The translations under genes were made by a program, and so were the position numbers. From assembly GCF_001681715.1 (NCBI RefSeq), contig NZ_LNWY01000003.1, positions 186,001 through 250,000 of the forward strand: a stretch of 64,000 nucleotides of DNA. Reading direction: 5' to 3'. Each line of letters begins with the position of its first letter. Positions within the stretch are counted from its first letter, which is position 1. Shown here one piece after another: positions 34,965-43,315 of this stretch. This DNA comes from Tritonibacter mobilis. GTDB lineage: Bacteria > Pseudomonadota > Alphaproteobacteria > Rhodobacterales > Rhodobacteraceae. The notes beneath the pieces were generated by a model. The model made no database searches, was not told where the DNA came from, and worked only from the letters and a program-made list of their open reading frames with translations.

Positions 34965-35432
34965 ATGGCTCAGACCCTCCGCCCTTTCGTCACCGATCTG
35001 CAGGCTGTCGGCCTCAGACCCTTGTTTGCGTCTCTCTGTCTCACAGTCAGCCTCGGGGCGACATCTGTCTGGGCGGATCCTGATTTCTTGGAAAGCCTCG
35101 ATTTTGATGGCGACGGGACGGTCACGGTCAGCGAGGTGGCATTGGTGCGAAATCAGCAGTTTACCCAGATTGACCGCGATGGGGACGGGAAGATCAATCC
35201 CGAAGAATTCGACCGTTCTCTGCAGAATGCCAGAGCCCGCTTTCGTCAGATGGGGCAAGGCTATCAGGCGCACAATGCAAGTCCCGGTCGCATTGATGCG
35301 TTTACGTTTGCTGATACCGATGCGGATGGGTTTATTTCTCGGCGTGAATTTCACCGTCACTCCGACCGTTTTGCCCATAGTCTGGATCGTGACGGAGACG
35401 GCATCGTCTCGCATGCCGACATGCAGCGTTAG
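34965..35432 (+). CDS. Secreted calcium-binding EF-hand protein
   Basis: A 155-aa protein with a signal peptide (cleavage expected at VWA/DP, about residue 37) followed by four EF-hand loops: DFDGDGTVTVSE, DRDGDGKINPEE, DTDADGFISRRE and DRDGDGIVSHAD. All four keep Asp at positions 1, 3 and 5 and Gly at 6, and the first three have Glu at position 12, so calcium binding is likely; the fourth ends in Asp. The start is uncertain: ATG at 34965 gives the best signal peptide. TTGACA at 34882 may be a -35 element. Function beyond Ca2+ binding is not readable. Confidence 0.82.
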   Translation: MAQTLRPFVTDLQAVGLRPLFASLCLTVSLGATSVWADPDFLESLDFDGDGTVTVSEVALVRNQQFTQIDRDGDGKINPEEFDRSLQNARARFRQMGQGYQAHNASPGRIDAFTFADTDADGFISRREFHRHSDRFAHSLDRDGDGIVSHADMQR

Positions 35433-35433
35433 A

Positions 35434-36462
35434 TCAAAACGCCGACGAAAGTGCGTTGCGCCGGTAGTCTGAGCCGCTTGAGACCATGGATGACGCAAGA
35501 TCAAGTGCCGCCTCAAAATCCTCTGGTGTCTTAACCTCAGAGACACCGCTTTGCGCCGTAATACCTTCCGGCAATTGCGGCTGGAGGATCTTGCAGACCT
35601 TCTGGCCCAACTCGAAGCACTCAAACGCGCGCCAGCCTGCGAGGCCGATCATGAATTCATTGTTGCTCAGCCGATAGAGACGCTCGCGGGCGCTGAGAAG
35701 CGGCAGAATTGAGGCGGCGACAGTGACCATGATTTCATCCGCGCGCGCGCCCTCTCCTTGCGTGCGCAAACCCATAAGCCCATTGAGCCGCACCACCACA
35801 ATCCCCACGGGCAAATTGTCGGCGATCAGGCTTCTGTCCAGTTCCATTCGCGCGCGCGAGTAGGCCCGCGTAAGAGGATCGCGGCCTTCGTCCCCGTCGA
35901 GCCTTGCGCGCAACGAAACGATCTCGCCCTCCGCAAGCCAAAGATAGGCAGAGGTGATGATACCTGCCGCCAGCAGCCGGCCCGCGTTGCCAGCATCGCC
36001 ATGATAAAGCACCACCAAGGGCACCATCACGATCAGCACAAGCCGCGCCGGTTGATACTGCGACGGTGGCGCAGCAAATCGCAGCCCCACCAGGGTCGGG
36101 AACATCCAAGTTGCACCGGAGAGACCCACGTAGAACGTGGTCAGGATCACGGTTGCGGTCAGTACGGCCACAAGAATTGACAGAGGTACGAAAGCCTCGC
36201 GCTCCAGATGCAGCGCCACCATATTGATCAGGATGATTCCGGCCAAAACCACCAGAATGGCGCTCAATGCCCAATGCGCCAGCAACACGCTTTTGAAGGC
36301 CAGCCCCAAGAGCAACAACACGCAGAACCCACGGGTGGCTGTATCAAGGCGGCGCGCTGGGATGTCCGCAAAAACGGCTAGGAACTTACTCGCGATCACT
36401 GTCTCTTTAACCTCCGGCGCCCTGTTCAAAGACGCCGCAACACTCACATCATTATTTCGCAA
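35434..36462 (-). CDS. Membrane protein with degenerate GGDEF domain
   Basis: A 342-aa protein. Residues about 40-185 form five or six transmembrane helices. From about 195 a GGDEF-like domain is recognisable by DPLTRAYSRARMELD, the hallmark of its N terminus, and by the strand-loop-strand that normally holds GGDEF; here it reads YRLSNNEFMIGLAG, so SNNEF replaces GGDEF. The product is therefore probably not a diguanylate cyclase; it could bind c-di-GMP or GTP, or only act through its membrane domain. The assigned start is TTG without an obvious ribosome site, so the N terminus is uncertain. Confidence 0.75.
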   Translation of the reverse strand: MRNNDVSVAASLNRAPEVKETVIASKFLAVFADIPARRLDTATRGFCVLLLLGLAFKSVLLAHWALSAILVVLAGIILINMVALHLEREAFVPLSILVAVLTATVILTTFYVGLSGATWMFPTLVGLRFAAPPSQYQPARLVLIVMVPLVVLYHGDAGNAGRLLAAGIITSAYLWLAEGEIVSLRARLDGDEGRDPLTRAYSRARMELDRSLIADNLPVGIVVVRLNGLMGLRTQGEGARADEIMVTVAASILPLLSARERLYRLSNNEFMIGLAGWRAFECFELGQKVCKILQPQLPEGITAQSGVSEVKTPEDFEAALDLASSMVSSGSDYRRNALSSAF

Positions 36463-36486
36463 TTCGTCTGGGTAACCAAGCGAAAA

Positions 36487-36509
36487 GCGCCCCGGTTGTA
36501 CCGGAGCGC
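36487..36509 (-). terminator. Rho-independent terminator of the GcvT-fusion gene
   Basis: On the minus strand GCGCTCCGGT pairs with ACCGGGGCGC (one G-U) with a 3-base loop and is followed by TTTTCGCTT, 54 bases beyond the stop at 36563. The wobble pair forms only on this strand. Confidence 0.8.
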
Positions 36510-36562
36510 CTGAGGGAGATTTACGTCACCACAGCCCGCCAGTGCAGGCAAAGGCTGCAGAA

Positions 36563-39070
36563 TTAGCCGTCCTTGCGGATGACCTCGTTCTTGGGGTCAT
36601 AGGGGCTGTCGCAGGTGACAACCGCATCCCAGAGCTTGTCTTGCATTTTGACCTTCAGCTTGGTGCCTTCGACCGCGTGCTCGGGTTTGACGTAGCCCAT
36701 GCCAATGGACTTCTCAAAAGCGACGGAGTAGCCGCCGGAGGTCAGACGACCGACGCGGGTGCCATCCTCCGCATAGAGCGCCTCGCGGCCCCACGGATCG
36801 GCATCACTTGGCCCGTCGATCAGCAGCGTGCAGCATTTCACCCGCACGCCGGTTTCTTCCAGCTTGGCCTTGCCGTGGAAGTCTTTGGACAGGTCCACAA
36901 AGCGCGGCAGGTCGGCCTCAAGCGGGGTGGCATCCCGGCCCAGCTCGTTGCCAAAGGCACGGTAGGATTTCTCCTGACGCAACCAGTTCTGCGCCCGTGC
37001 GCCCACCAGCTTCATCCCGTGCTTCTCGCCCGCCTTCTCCAGCAGATCGAAGAGATAGTTCTGCATTTCAATCGGGTGATGCAGCTCCCAGCCCAACTCG
37101 CCAGTGTAGGCCACGCGGATCGCATTCACCGGGCACATGCCCAGTTCGATCTGCTTGGCCGACAGCCACGGGAAGCGCTTGTTAGAGAGCGCGGTGGTCG
37201 GGTCGGCGTCGTTGATGACCTCTTTGAGCACATCCCGGGATTTCGGACCTGCGATGGCAAAGACACCCCACTGCGTGGTTACATCCTGAATCTCGATGTA
37301 GCCGAACTCCTCCATCTTGTCCTCGGCCGCCTTGCGCAAGAAATCGGCGTCATACTCGGACCATGCCCCGGCGGAGACGAGATAGTAGTTGTTCTCGCCA
37401 TTGCGCACGATGGTGTATTCGGTTCGGGTGGTGCCGTTCTGGGTCAGCGCGTAGGTCAGGTTGATCCGGCCAACCTTCGGCAGTTTGTTACAGGTGAACC
37501 AGTCGAGGAATTGGGTGGCACCGGGGCCTTTGACCACATGTTTAGTGAAGGCGGTTGCATCCACAAGGCCGACGCCCTCACGGATCGCTTTGGCCTCGTC
37601 CACCGCATGTTGCCACCAGCCGCCGCGACGGAAGGACCGGGCGTCGTGGTCAAAATTATCCGGTGCATCCACGGGGCCGAAGTAGTTCGGTCGTTCCCAG
37701 CCGTTGACCCAGCCGAACTGAGCGCCACGGGCTTTTTGACGGTCGAACGCAGGCGCGGTGCGCAGCGGGCGTGCGGCGGGGCGTTCTTCGTCCGGGTGGT
37801 GCAGGATGTAGACGTGCTCGTAGCATTCTTCATTCTTGCGGGCTGCGAACTCGGTGGTCATCCAGTTGGACGAATACCGTTTCGGGTCGAGCGACGCCAT
37901 GTCGATCTCGGCCTCGCCATCCACCATCATCTGCGCCAGATAGTAGCCGGTACCGCCCGCAGCGGTGATCCCGAAGGAGAAGCCCTCCGCCAGCCACATA
38001 TTGCGCAGACCCGGTGCCGGGCCCACCAGCGGGTTGCCGTCGGGGGTGTAGCAGATCGGGCCGTTGAAATCGTCCTTGAGGCCGGATTCGGCGCAAGAGG
38101 GCACACGCTCCGCCATCGCCATATACTGATCCGCAATCCGGTCCAGATCGAGCGGGAAGAGGTCCGCCCGGAAGCTGTCCGGCACGCCGTGCTCGAACCG
38201 TGCCGGTGCGCCGTGTTCATAGATGCCGAGGATCCAGCCGCCGCGCTCTTCGCGGGCATAGGATTCATTGTCGGCGTCTCGGATGACGGGGTGCTCCGGG
38301 TTACCTGCCTCGCGCCATTTGACCAGTTCGGGGTCCTTGTCCATGACGATGAAAGTGTGCTCCACCGGGATCGCGGGCATCTTGATGCCCAGCATCTTGG
38401 CGGTGCGCTGCGCGTGGTTGCCGGACGCGGTCACCACATGTTCGGCGGTGATGACGATCTGCTCGTCGCTCTCAACGAGGTTGCCGCCCTTCTCGACCAT
38501 CTTGGTGCAGGTGACTTCCCAATGGGTGCCAGTCCAGTGAAAGGCATCGGCCTGCAGTTTGCGGTGAATTTCGACGCCGCGCTGACGGGCACCTTTGGCC
38601 ATCGCCTGAGTCACATCTGCGGGGTTAATATAGCCATCTTCGGTGTGGTAGATCGCGCCTTTGAGGTCGCCAGTCTCAATCAGCGGCCAGCGCTCCTTGA
38701 TCTGCTCCGGGGTCAGCCACTCATAGGCCACATCGCAGGTCTCTGCGGTGGAAGCATAGAGCATATACTCATCCATGCGTTCCTGCGTCTGCGCCATACG
38801 CAAGTTGCCCACGACCGCGAAACCCGCATTAAGGCCGGTCTCTTCCTCAAGGGTTTTGTAGAAATCCACCGAGTATTTGTGGATGTGGGTGGTCGCATAG
38901 GACATGTTGAACAGCGGCAGCAGACCAGCGGCGTGCCACGTGGAGCCCGATGTAAGTTCGTCGCGCTCGATGAGCATGACGTCGTCCCAACCAGCCTTGG
39001 CCAGATGATACGCAATCGAAGTGCCGACGGCGCCGCCGCCTACGACCAGTGCTTTGACTTGGGTTTTCAT
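36563..39070 (-). CDS. FAD/GcvT fusion: dimethylglycine or sarcosine dehydrogenase-like
   Basis: An 835-aa two-part enzyme. The N-terminal half is a DAO-type flavoprotein with ALVVGGGAVGTS (7-18) and GSTWHAAGL (42-50), in which His46 matches the residue that carries covalent FAD in dimethylglycine and sarcosine dehydrogenases. The C-terminal half is an aminomethyltransferase (GcvT) domain that binds tetrahydrofolate (YTGELGWELHHP, EKSYRAFGNELGRD). It should demethylate an N-methylglycine and pass the C1 unit to folate, as in glycine betaine catabolism; the exact substrate is not decidable. A 16-bp palindrome lies just upstream of its start. It appears monocistronic. Confidence 0.9.
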   Translation of the reverse strand: MKTQVKALVVGGGAVGTSIAYHLAKAGWDDVMLIERDELTSGSTWHAAGLLPLFNMSYATTHIHKYSVDFYKTLEEETGLNAGFAVVGNLRMAQTQERMDEYMLYASTAETCDVAYEWLTPEQIKERWPLIETGDLKGAIYHTEDGYINPADVTQAMAKGARQRGVEIHRKLQADAFHWTGTHWEVTCTKMVEKGGNLVESDEQIVITAEHVVTASGNHAQRTAKMLGIKMPAIPVEHTFIVMDKDPELVKWREAGNPEHPVIRDADNESYAREERGGWILGIYEHGAPARFEHGVPDSFRADLFPLDLDRIADQYMAMAERVPSCAESGLKDDFNGPICYTPDGNPLVGPAPGLRNMWLAEGFSFGITAAGGTGYYLAQMMVDGEAEIDMASLDPKRYSSNWMTTEFAARKNEECYEHVYILHHPDEERPAARPLRTAPAFDRQKARGAQFGWVNGWERPNYFGPVDAPDNFDHDARSFRRGGWWQHAVDEAKAIREGVGLVDATAFTKHVVKGPGATQFLDWFTCNKLPKVGRINLTYALTQNGTTRTEYTIVRNGENNYYLVSAGAWSEYDADFLRKAAEDKMEEFGYIEIQDVTTQWGVFAIAGPKSRDVLKEVINDADPTTALSNKRFPWLSAKQIELGMCPVNAIRVAYTGELGWELHHPIEMQNYLFDLLEKAGEKHGMKLVGARAQNWLRQEKSYRAFGNELGRDATPLEADLPRFVDLSKDFHGKAKLEETGVRVKCCTLLIDGPSDADPWGREALYAEDGTRVGRLTSGGYSVAFEKSIGMGYVKPEHAVEGTKLKVKMQDKLWDAVVTCDSPYDPKNEVIRKDG

Positions 39071-39092
39071 GAGCCCGCTCTCCGAGTTCTCT

Positions 39093-39108
39093 GATTCACA
39101 ATTGAATC
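39093..39108. promoter_or_regulatory. Operator-like palindrome upstream of the GcvT-fusion gene
   Basis: GATTCACAATTGAATC has a 6-bp inverted repeat around CAAT and ends 22 bases before the ATG at 39070. Its position fits a repressor site near the promoter; no regulator gene lies beside it. Confidence 0.4.
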
Positions 39109-39240
39109 GGTTATGACGCAGACTGTGGCAGAGACGCGAAATCAGTCCGACGCAAAAAATGACAAAACCGACTTTGTGTCAGAGTTTCGAAGCAAAGCGC
39201 GACACTTGGCGGGCGACAGGATATTTCGCGAAGCTGAATT

Positions 39241-39687
39241 TTAGCAGTTCAGCACGTTGCCGCGACGTACGCAGGGGCGCTGAGACGGGCTCTCTTCTGC
39301 TGAAGCGGCCTCTGTGTCCTGCGGTACAGACAGCGTGGTCGGCGCGGGCGGAGGCAACAGGACCACCTGTTCCATCTCGAGATCCTGTCCCATCATCTGC
39401 GCCTTGGCCACCGCAAGGCCACGCAGGGCGCGAAACGCCACATCCAGCGGGGAGGTCACCTGCTCTTCCGGTGAACGAATGCGACCGTCGGAGGATACCT
39501 GAAGCGATTGCGGCCGACCAAGCCGACGCTGCAGAGTCGCAAGATAGGCGCTGGGTTCATAGGTCCCAATCGTCTGTCCCACCGCTTTTGCCCGCATGTC
39601 GTAGTCGATACCCACCATCACGATCCCGCACAGCAAGACGAAGGTATAGAGCCGAAACAGCCTATGTAATTTTCTGATGATAAACAT
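39241..39687 (-). CDS. Hypothetical membrane-anchored protein
   Basis: A 148-aa protein with one N-terminal transmembrane helix (about 12-28, LYTFVLLCGIVMVGIDYDM), then a soluble region rich in Pro and Ser, ending RRGNVLNC with two Cys near the C terminus. I do not recognise a domain. The upstream frame is open to 39852, but the ATG at 39687 follows GAGGTGGG and starts just ahead of the helix. It lies between two catabolic enzyme genes on the same strand, without a clear link. Confidence 0.65.
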   Translation of the reverse strand: MFIIRKLHRLFRLYTFVLLCGIVMVGIDYDMRAKAVGQTIGTYEPSAYLATLQRRLGRPQSLQVSSDGRIRSPEEQVTSPLDVAFRALRGLAVAKAQMMGQDLEMEQVVLLPPPAPTTLSVPQDTEAASAEESPSQRPCVRRGNVLNC

Positions 39688-39802
39688 GTCATCCCACCTC
39701 TTTGCCACTATCGCTGTTAACAGTGGGATCAGGCAGAATTTGGGCCTTATATCGGAAAAAAGATGCGGCGTGACCGCCGCATGCTTCCTCCCTATTGCTG
39801 CG

Positions 39803-41209
39803 TTACCCGTCGCTGAGGATTTTACCCGGGTTGAGGATATTGTCGGGATCAAGTGCCGCTTTTACGGCTGCCATGAACCGGGTGGTCTCGCCCAACTCGC
39901 GGATCAGATAAGGGCGTTTCCCCTGTCCAATGCCATGTTCGCCAGTACAGGTCCCTTCCATGGAGATCGCCAGATCATTGAGCCAGCCGACATATTCATC
40001 CGCCTTGGCCCGTTCCTCGGCGTTTTCCATATCGATCAGCAAGAGGGCGTGGAAATTACCATCCCCCACATGGCCAACCATCGGGGCCATCAGACCCATC
40101 TCCTCGGCCTTGGCCCGTGACGCAGAAACACATTCGGCCAGCCGCGAGATCGGCACGCAAACATCGGTCGATATCCCCTTGGCACCGGGGCGCAATCCAA
40201 GGCTGGCCCAGTACATATTGTGACGCGCCTGCCAGAGTTTGTTGCGTTCTTCTGCGGTCGACGTGGCAGAGATGTCAAAACCGCCAAATTCCTCGGCGAT
40301 CTGGGCAAACATATCAGCCTGCTCAACGACGCCCGCGTCAGAGCCGTGGAACTCCAGCAGCAACAGCGGCACCTCTGGCAAATCCAGACCGGAGTGTTGG
40401 TTGGCCGCCCCGACGCTCATTTCGTCAAGGAGTTCAATACGCGCGACAGGGATACCATATTGAATGGTCATCATCACCGCGCGGCAGGCATCATCCACCG
40501 ATCGAAACGAACACCGCGCCGAGCGGATCGCTTCGGGGATGCCCTGCAAACGCAGGGTGATTTCCGTGATCAGGCCTAATGTGCCCTCAGAGCCGACCAG
40601 AAGGCGGGTCATATCATAGCCCGCAGAGGATTTTTTCGCCCGCGATGCTGTGCGAATTATGGTGCCATCTGCCATCACCGCTTCAAGGCTCAGAACATTG
40701 TCCTTCATGGTACCATAGCGCACCGCATTGGTTCCGGACGCGCGTGTCGCCACCATGCCACCAAGCGAAGCATTGGCACCGGGATCGATGGGAAAGAACA
40801 GCCCCTGGTCACGCAGATAAGTATTGAGCTGCTCCCGCGTTACCCCGGGTTGCACCACCACATCCAGATCCTCTGGGTGCACCGCAAGGATCTTGTCCAT
40901 CCGCATCATATCAACGCAAATCCCTCCGGCAGGCGCATTCACATGTCCCTCCAGCGAGGTGCCTGTCCCAAACGGAATGACCGGAACGCCAAATTCTGCG
41001 CAGATTTTCACAATATCAGACACTTCCTCACGAGAGGTTGGAAAAACCACTGCATCCGGGGCTTGGTTCTCGATCCAGGTGGTGGTGTGCCCATGTTGTT
41101 CGCGCAACGCCTGCCCGGTTTGCATCCGGTCGCCAAATTTCTCCAAAAGCGCCTCAACTGCTGCTTTGATACCGCCTTCATTGCGGGGCAAGGTGGTGGC
41201 CTGAACCAT
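39803..41209 (-). CDS. FAD-binding oxidoreductase, D-lactate dehydrogenase/GlcD family
   Basis: A 468-aa flavoprotein of the vanillyl-alcohol oxidase superfamily: the FAD-binding region VIPFGTGTSLEGHVNAPAGG and PGANASLGGMVATRASGTNAVRYG, and the C-terminal HVGDGNFHALLLID with metal-binding His residues, ending TGEHGIGQGK...LDPDNILNPGK. This pattern fits D-lactate dehydrogenase (cytochrome/quinone-linked) and D-2-hydroxyglutarate or glycolate oxidase subunit D; the exact 2-hydroxyacid cannot be set. AAAGGA lies before the ATG. It stands downstream of ggt with two repeat copies between. Confidence 0.92.
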   Translation of the reverse strand: MVQATTLPRNEGGIKAAVEALLEKFGDRMQTGQALREQHGHTTTWIENQAPDAVVFPTSREEVSDIVKICAEFGVPVIPFGTGTSLEGHVNAPAGGICVDMMRMDKILAVHPEDLDVVVQPGVTREQLNTYLRDQGLFFPIDPGANASLGGMVATRASGTNAVRYGTMKDNVLSLEAVMADGTIIRTASRAKKSSAGYDMTRLLVGSEGTLGLITEITLRLQGIPEAIRSARCSFRSVDDACRAVMMTIQYGIPVARIELLDEMSVGAANQHSGLDLPEVPLLLLEFHGSDAGVVEQADMFAQIAEEFGGFDISATSTAEERNKLWQARHNMYWASLGLRPGAKGISTDVCVPISRLAECVSASRAKAEEMGLMAPMVGHVGDGNFHALLLIDMENAEERAKADEYVGWLNDLAISMEGTCTGEHGIGQGKRPYLIRELGETTRFMAAVKAALDPDNILNPGKILSDG

Positions 41210-41344
41210 AATGATGTCCTTTCAGAACGTGCGAAGGATCAACAAGGCGCGACACGTAACTTGCCTTGTTAACAATCAATTGAGCGGACTCTATGCCGAT
41301 GGTCTTATCATCACAAGCCCATGGCGCGCTGAGGGGTTTGAAAT

Positions 41345-41464
41345 GCGAGGCTCTGCCTCGCGCTCCGGGATATTTGTCGTTAGAAGAGAAGCGGAACTCA
41401 GTCCTCTTCTAACGCAAAATATCCTGGGGTGAACTGGCCGTGAGGCCAGGAGGGGCAAAGCCCC
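41345..41464. repeat. Two convergent copies of the dispersed repeat
   Basis: A plus-oriented copy (hairpin GCGAGGC/GCCTCGC at 41345-41361, then CCGGGATATTTG) faces a minus-oriented copy (AAAATATCCTGGGG, hairpins CTGGCC/GGCCAG and GGGGC/GCCCC up to 41464). CGTTAGAAGAG and its exact complement CTCTTCTAACG (41378-41388, 41404-41414) are at their junction, so the whole may fold into one large structure. It follows the ggt stop. Confidence 0.8.
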
Positions 41465-41472
41465 TGCTCACA

Positions 41473-43269
41473 TCAATGACCGAGCGCGATGCCTTCGCGG
41501 CGCGGGTCTGCACCGCCTTTAAGGCCCTCACCAATTTCAATTGCATGCAGACCGGAGTTGAGATCGCGGATGTTGACCTCAAATCCCATGTCCGTCAGCG
41601 CGGCCTCGAAGGACTCTGCCTCTGTGCCGGCCTCCAGATCATAGGTGCCAAAGCGGTTCACTGCATGTGGCAGCGACAGCGCTTGCTGCACGTTGAGACC
41701 CCAATCGGCCCAGCCCACAATCGCGGTGGCCACATAACCGATGATGCGGCTGCCGCCGGGAGAGCCAATCGCAAGAACCGGTTTGCCGTCCTGCATCACG
41801 ATGGTCGGCGCCATTGAGGAGCGAGGGCGTTTGCCCGGCTCCAATCGGTTCGCAATCGGCACCCCATCGCTGTGGCTGCGGAAGGAGAAATCGGTCAGTT
41901 CGTTATTCAACAGGAACCCGTTGGTCATCAGACGCGAGCCAAACCCGTTCTCGATCGTCGTCGTCATCGACAGCACGTTGCCGTATTGATCGACGATGGA
42001 GATATGCGAGGTCGAGGGAAACTCGATGCTTTCGTCATCGGCCCAGATCAGCGCGTGGTCAAACGCGGGCGTACCGGGGGCGACGCTGTCCAGTGCCGTG
42101 TCGCCTTGCAGCAGCTTTGCACGCTCTGCGAGGTACTCCGCATCCACCAACCCTTTGGTGGGCATCGGTACAAAGTCGCTGTCGGCCATGTAGCGGCCCC
42201 GGTCGGCAAAGGCGAGGCGCGAGGCATCCCCGATCAAGCGCCAGCTGACCGGATTGTCCGTCCCAAGCGCTGCCAGATCATAAGGTTCAAGCATGCCAAG
42301 GATCTGCCCCACGGTGAGTGCGCCAGAGGACGGCGGGCCCATGCCGCAGGCTTCATAAGCGCGGTAGCTGGCGCAGACCGCCGGGCGTTCCTTCACCTGA
42401 TAGAGCGCCAGATCAAGCTCCGACAAAACGCCCGGATTGCCAGCAGCGCTTTGCACCGTGCGGACAATATCCGCCGCGACAGGGCCGGTATAGAACGCAT
42501 CCGTGCCCTCCATCGCGATGCGGCGCAGCACATCGGCGTAGGGCTGGTTGGTGATGACCTGACCAGCCTCTAGCGGAGCACCCTCGGGCAAGAAGTAGGC
42601 CGCGGTCTCGGGGAACCGGCTCAAGCGCTCCGCATCGTTTGCAATCGATTCTGCCATCCTTGGCGACACGGCAAAGCCCAATTCCGCCAGCCGGATCGCA
42701 TCGGTAAACAGCCCACCCCAGTTGGATTTACCCCATTTGCGATGTGCGGTCTCCATCAGCGCCGGTGTGCCCGGCGTGCCAACGGAACGACCACCCACTA
42801 CCGCGTCAAAGAATTTTAGCGGCTCGCCGTTATGATCCTGAAACAAGGTCGGGGTCGCTGCAAGCGGCGCGGTTTCGCGCCCGTCAAGCGTGCTGAGCGC
42901 GCCAGTCGTGGCATCATAGTAGACAAGGAACGCGCCACCACCGAGGCCGGAGGACTGCGGCTCCACCAGCCCCAGAACCGTTTGCACCGCAACCATCGCA
43001 TCTGCCGCCGTGCCGCCTTCGCGCAACACCCGTGCACCGGCCTCGACCGCGAGCGGATTGGCAGCGGCGACCATCCAGTCATCCGCCAGCACAGGCTCGC
43101 CCGCGTTGCGGGACGCCATCGCGGCAGACGCCGCATCAGAGAGCACCAAGCCTGCCGCGCCGGGGCCAATGGTTGCGGTTTCCGGTGCAACCGCATCTGC
43201 GGCCTGCTGGGCGATCAAAGGCGTTGCAAGGGACGCCAACAGCGCCCCGCTCCAGAATATCGGTCTCAT
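41473..43269 (-). CDS. ggt: Gamma-glutamyltransferase
   Basis: A periplasmic N-terminal nucleophile hydrolase that hydrolyses or transfers gamma-glutamyl groups, for example from glutathione. The 598-aa precursor has a signal peptide (1-20, LATPLIAQ), conserved SSGLGGGAFLVYY and DGRETAP with the substrate-binding Arg, and STSHISIVD, where the Thr near residue 420 is the autocleavage site and catalytic nucleophile, followed by FLLNNELTDFS and the PGGSRI oxyanion stretch. The ATG at 43269 follows GGGAGGA; an upstream open extension is not needed. It is 46 bp downstream of a 2-hydroxyacid dehydrogenase gene. Confidence 0.95.
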   Translation of the reverse strand: MRPIFWSGALLASLATPLIAQQAADAVAPETATIGPGAAGLVLSDAASAAMASRNAGEPVLADDWMVAAANPLAVEAGARVLREGGTAADAMVAVQTVLGLVEPQSSGLGGGAFLVYYDATTGALSTLDGRETAPLAATPTLFQDHNGEPLKFFDAVVGGRSVGTPGTPALMETAHRKWGKSNWGGLFTDAIRLAELGFAVSPRMAESIANDAERLSRFPETAAYFLPEGAPLEAGQVITNQPYADVLRRIAMEGTDAFYTGPVAADIVRTVQSAAGNPGVLSELDLALYQVKERPAVCASYRAYEACGMGPPSSGALTVGQILGMLEPYDLAALGTDNPVSWRLIGDASRLAFADRGRYMADSDFVPMPTKGLVDAEYLAERAKLLQGDTALDSVAPGTPAFDHALIWADDESIEFPSTSHISIVDQYGNVLSMTTTIENGFGSRLMTNGFLLNNELTDFSFRSHSDGVPIANRLEPGKRPRSSMAPTIVMQDGKPVLAIGSPGGSRIIGYVATAIVGWADWGLNVQQALSLPHAVNRFGTYDLEAGTEAESFEAALTDMGFEVNIRDLNSGLHAIEIGEGLKGGADPRREGIALGH

Positions 43270-43315
43270 ATCTTCCTCCCAAATCGCGCAGCCCGGAACG
43301 CGCCGAGTGTTACGC

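Noticed and set aside
36542-39094. 850-aa plus-strand open frame
   Set aside because: It is exactly antisense to the GcvT-fusion gene, whose protein motifs are clear. High-GC codon use leaves the opposite strand open; no motif or ribosome site is seen for it.
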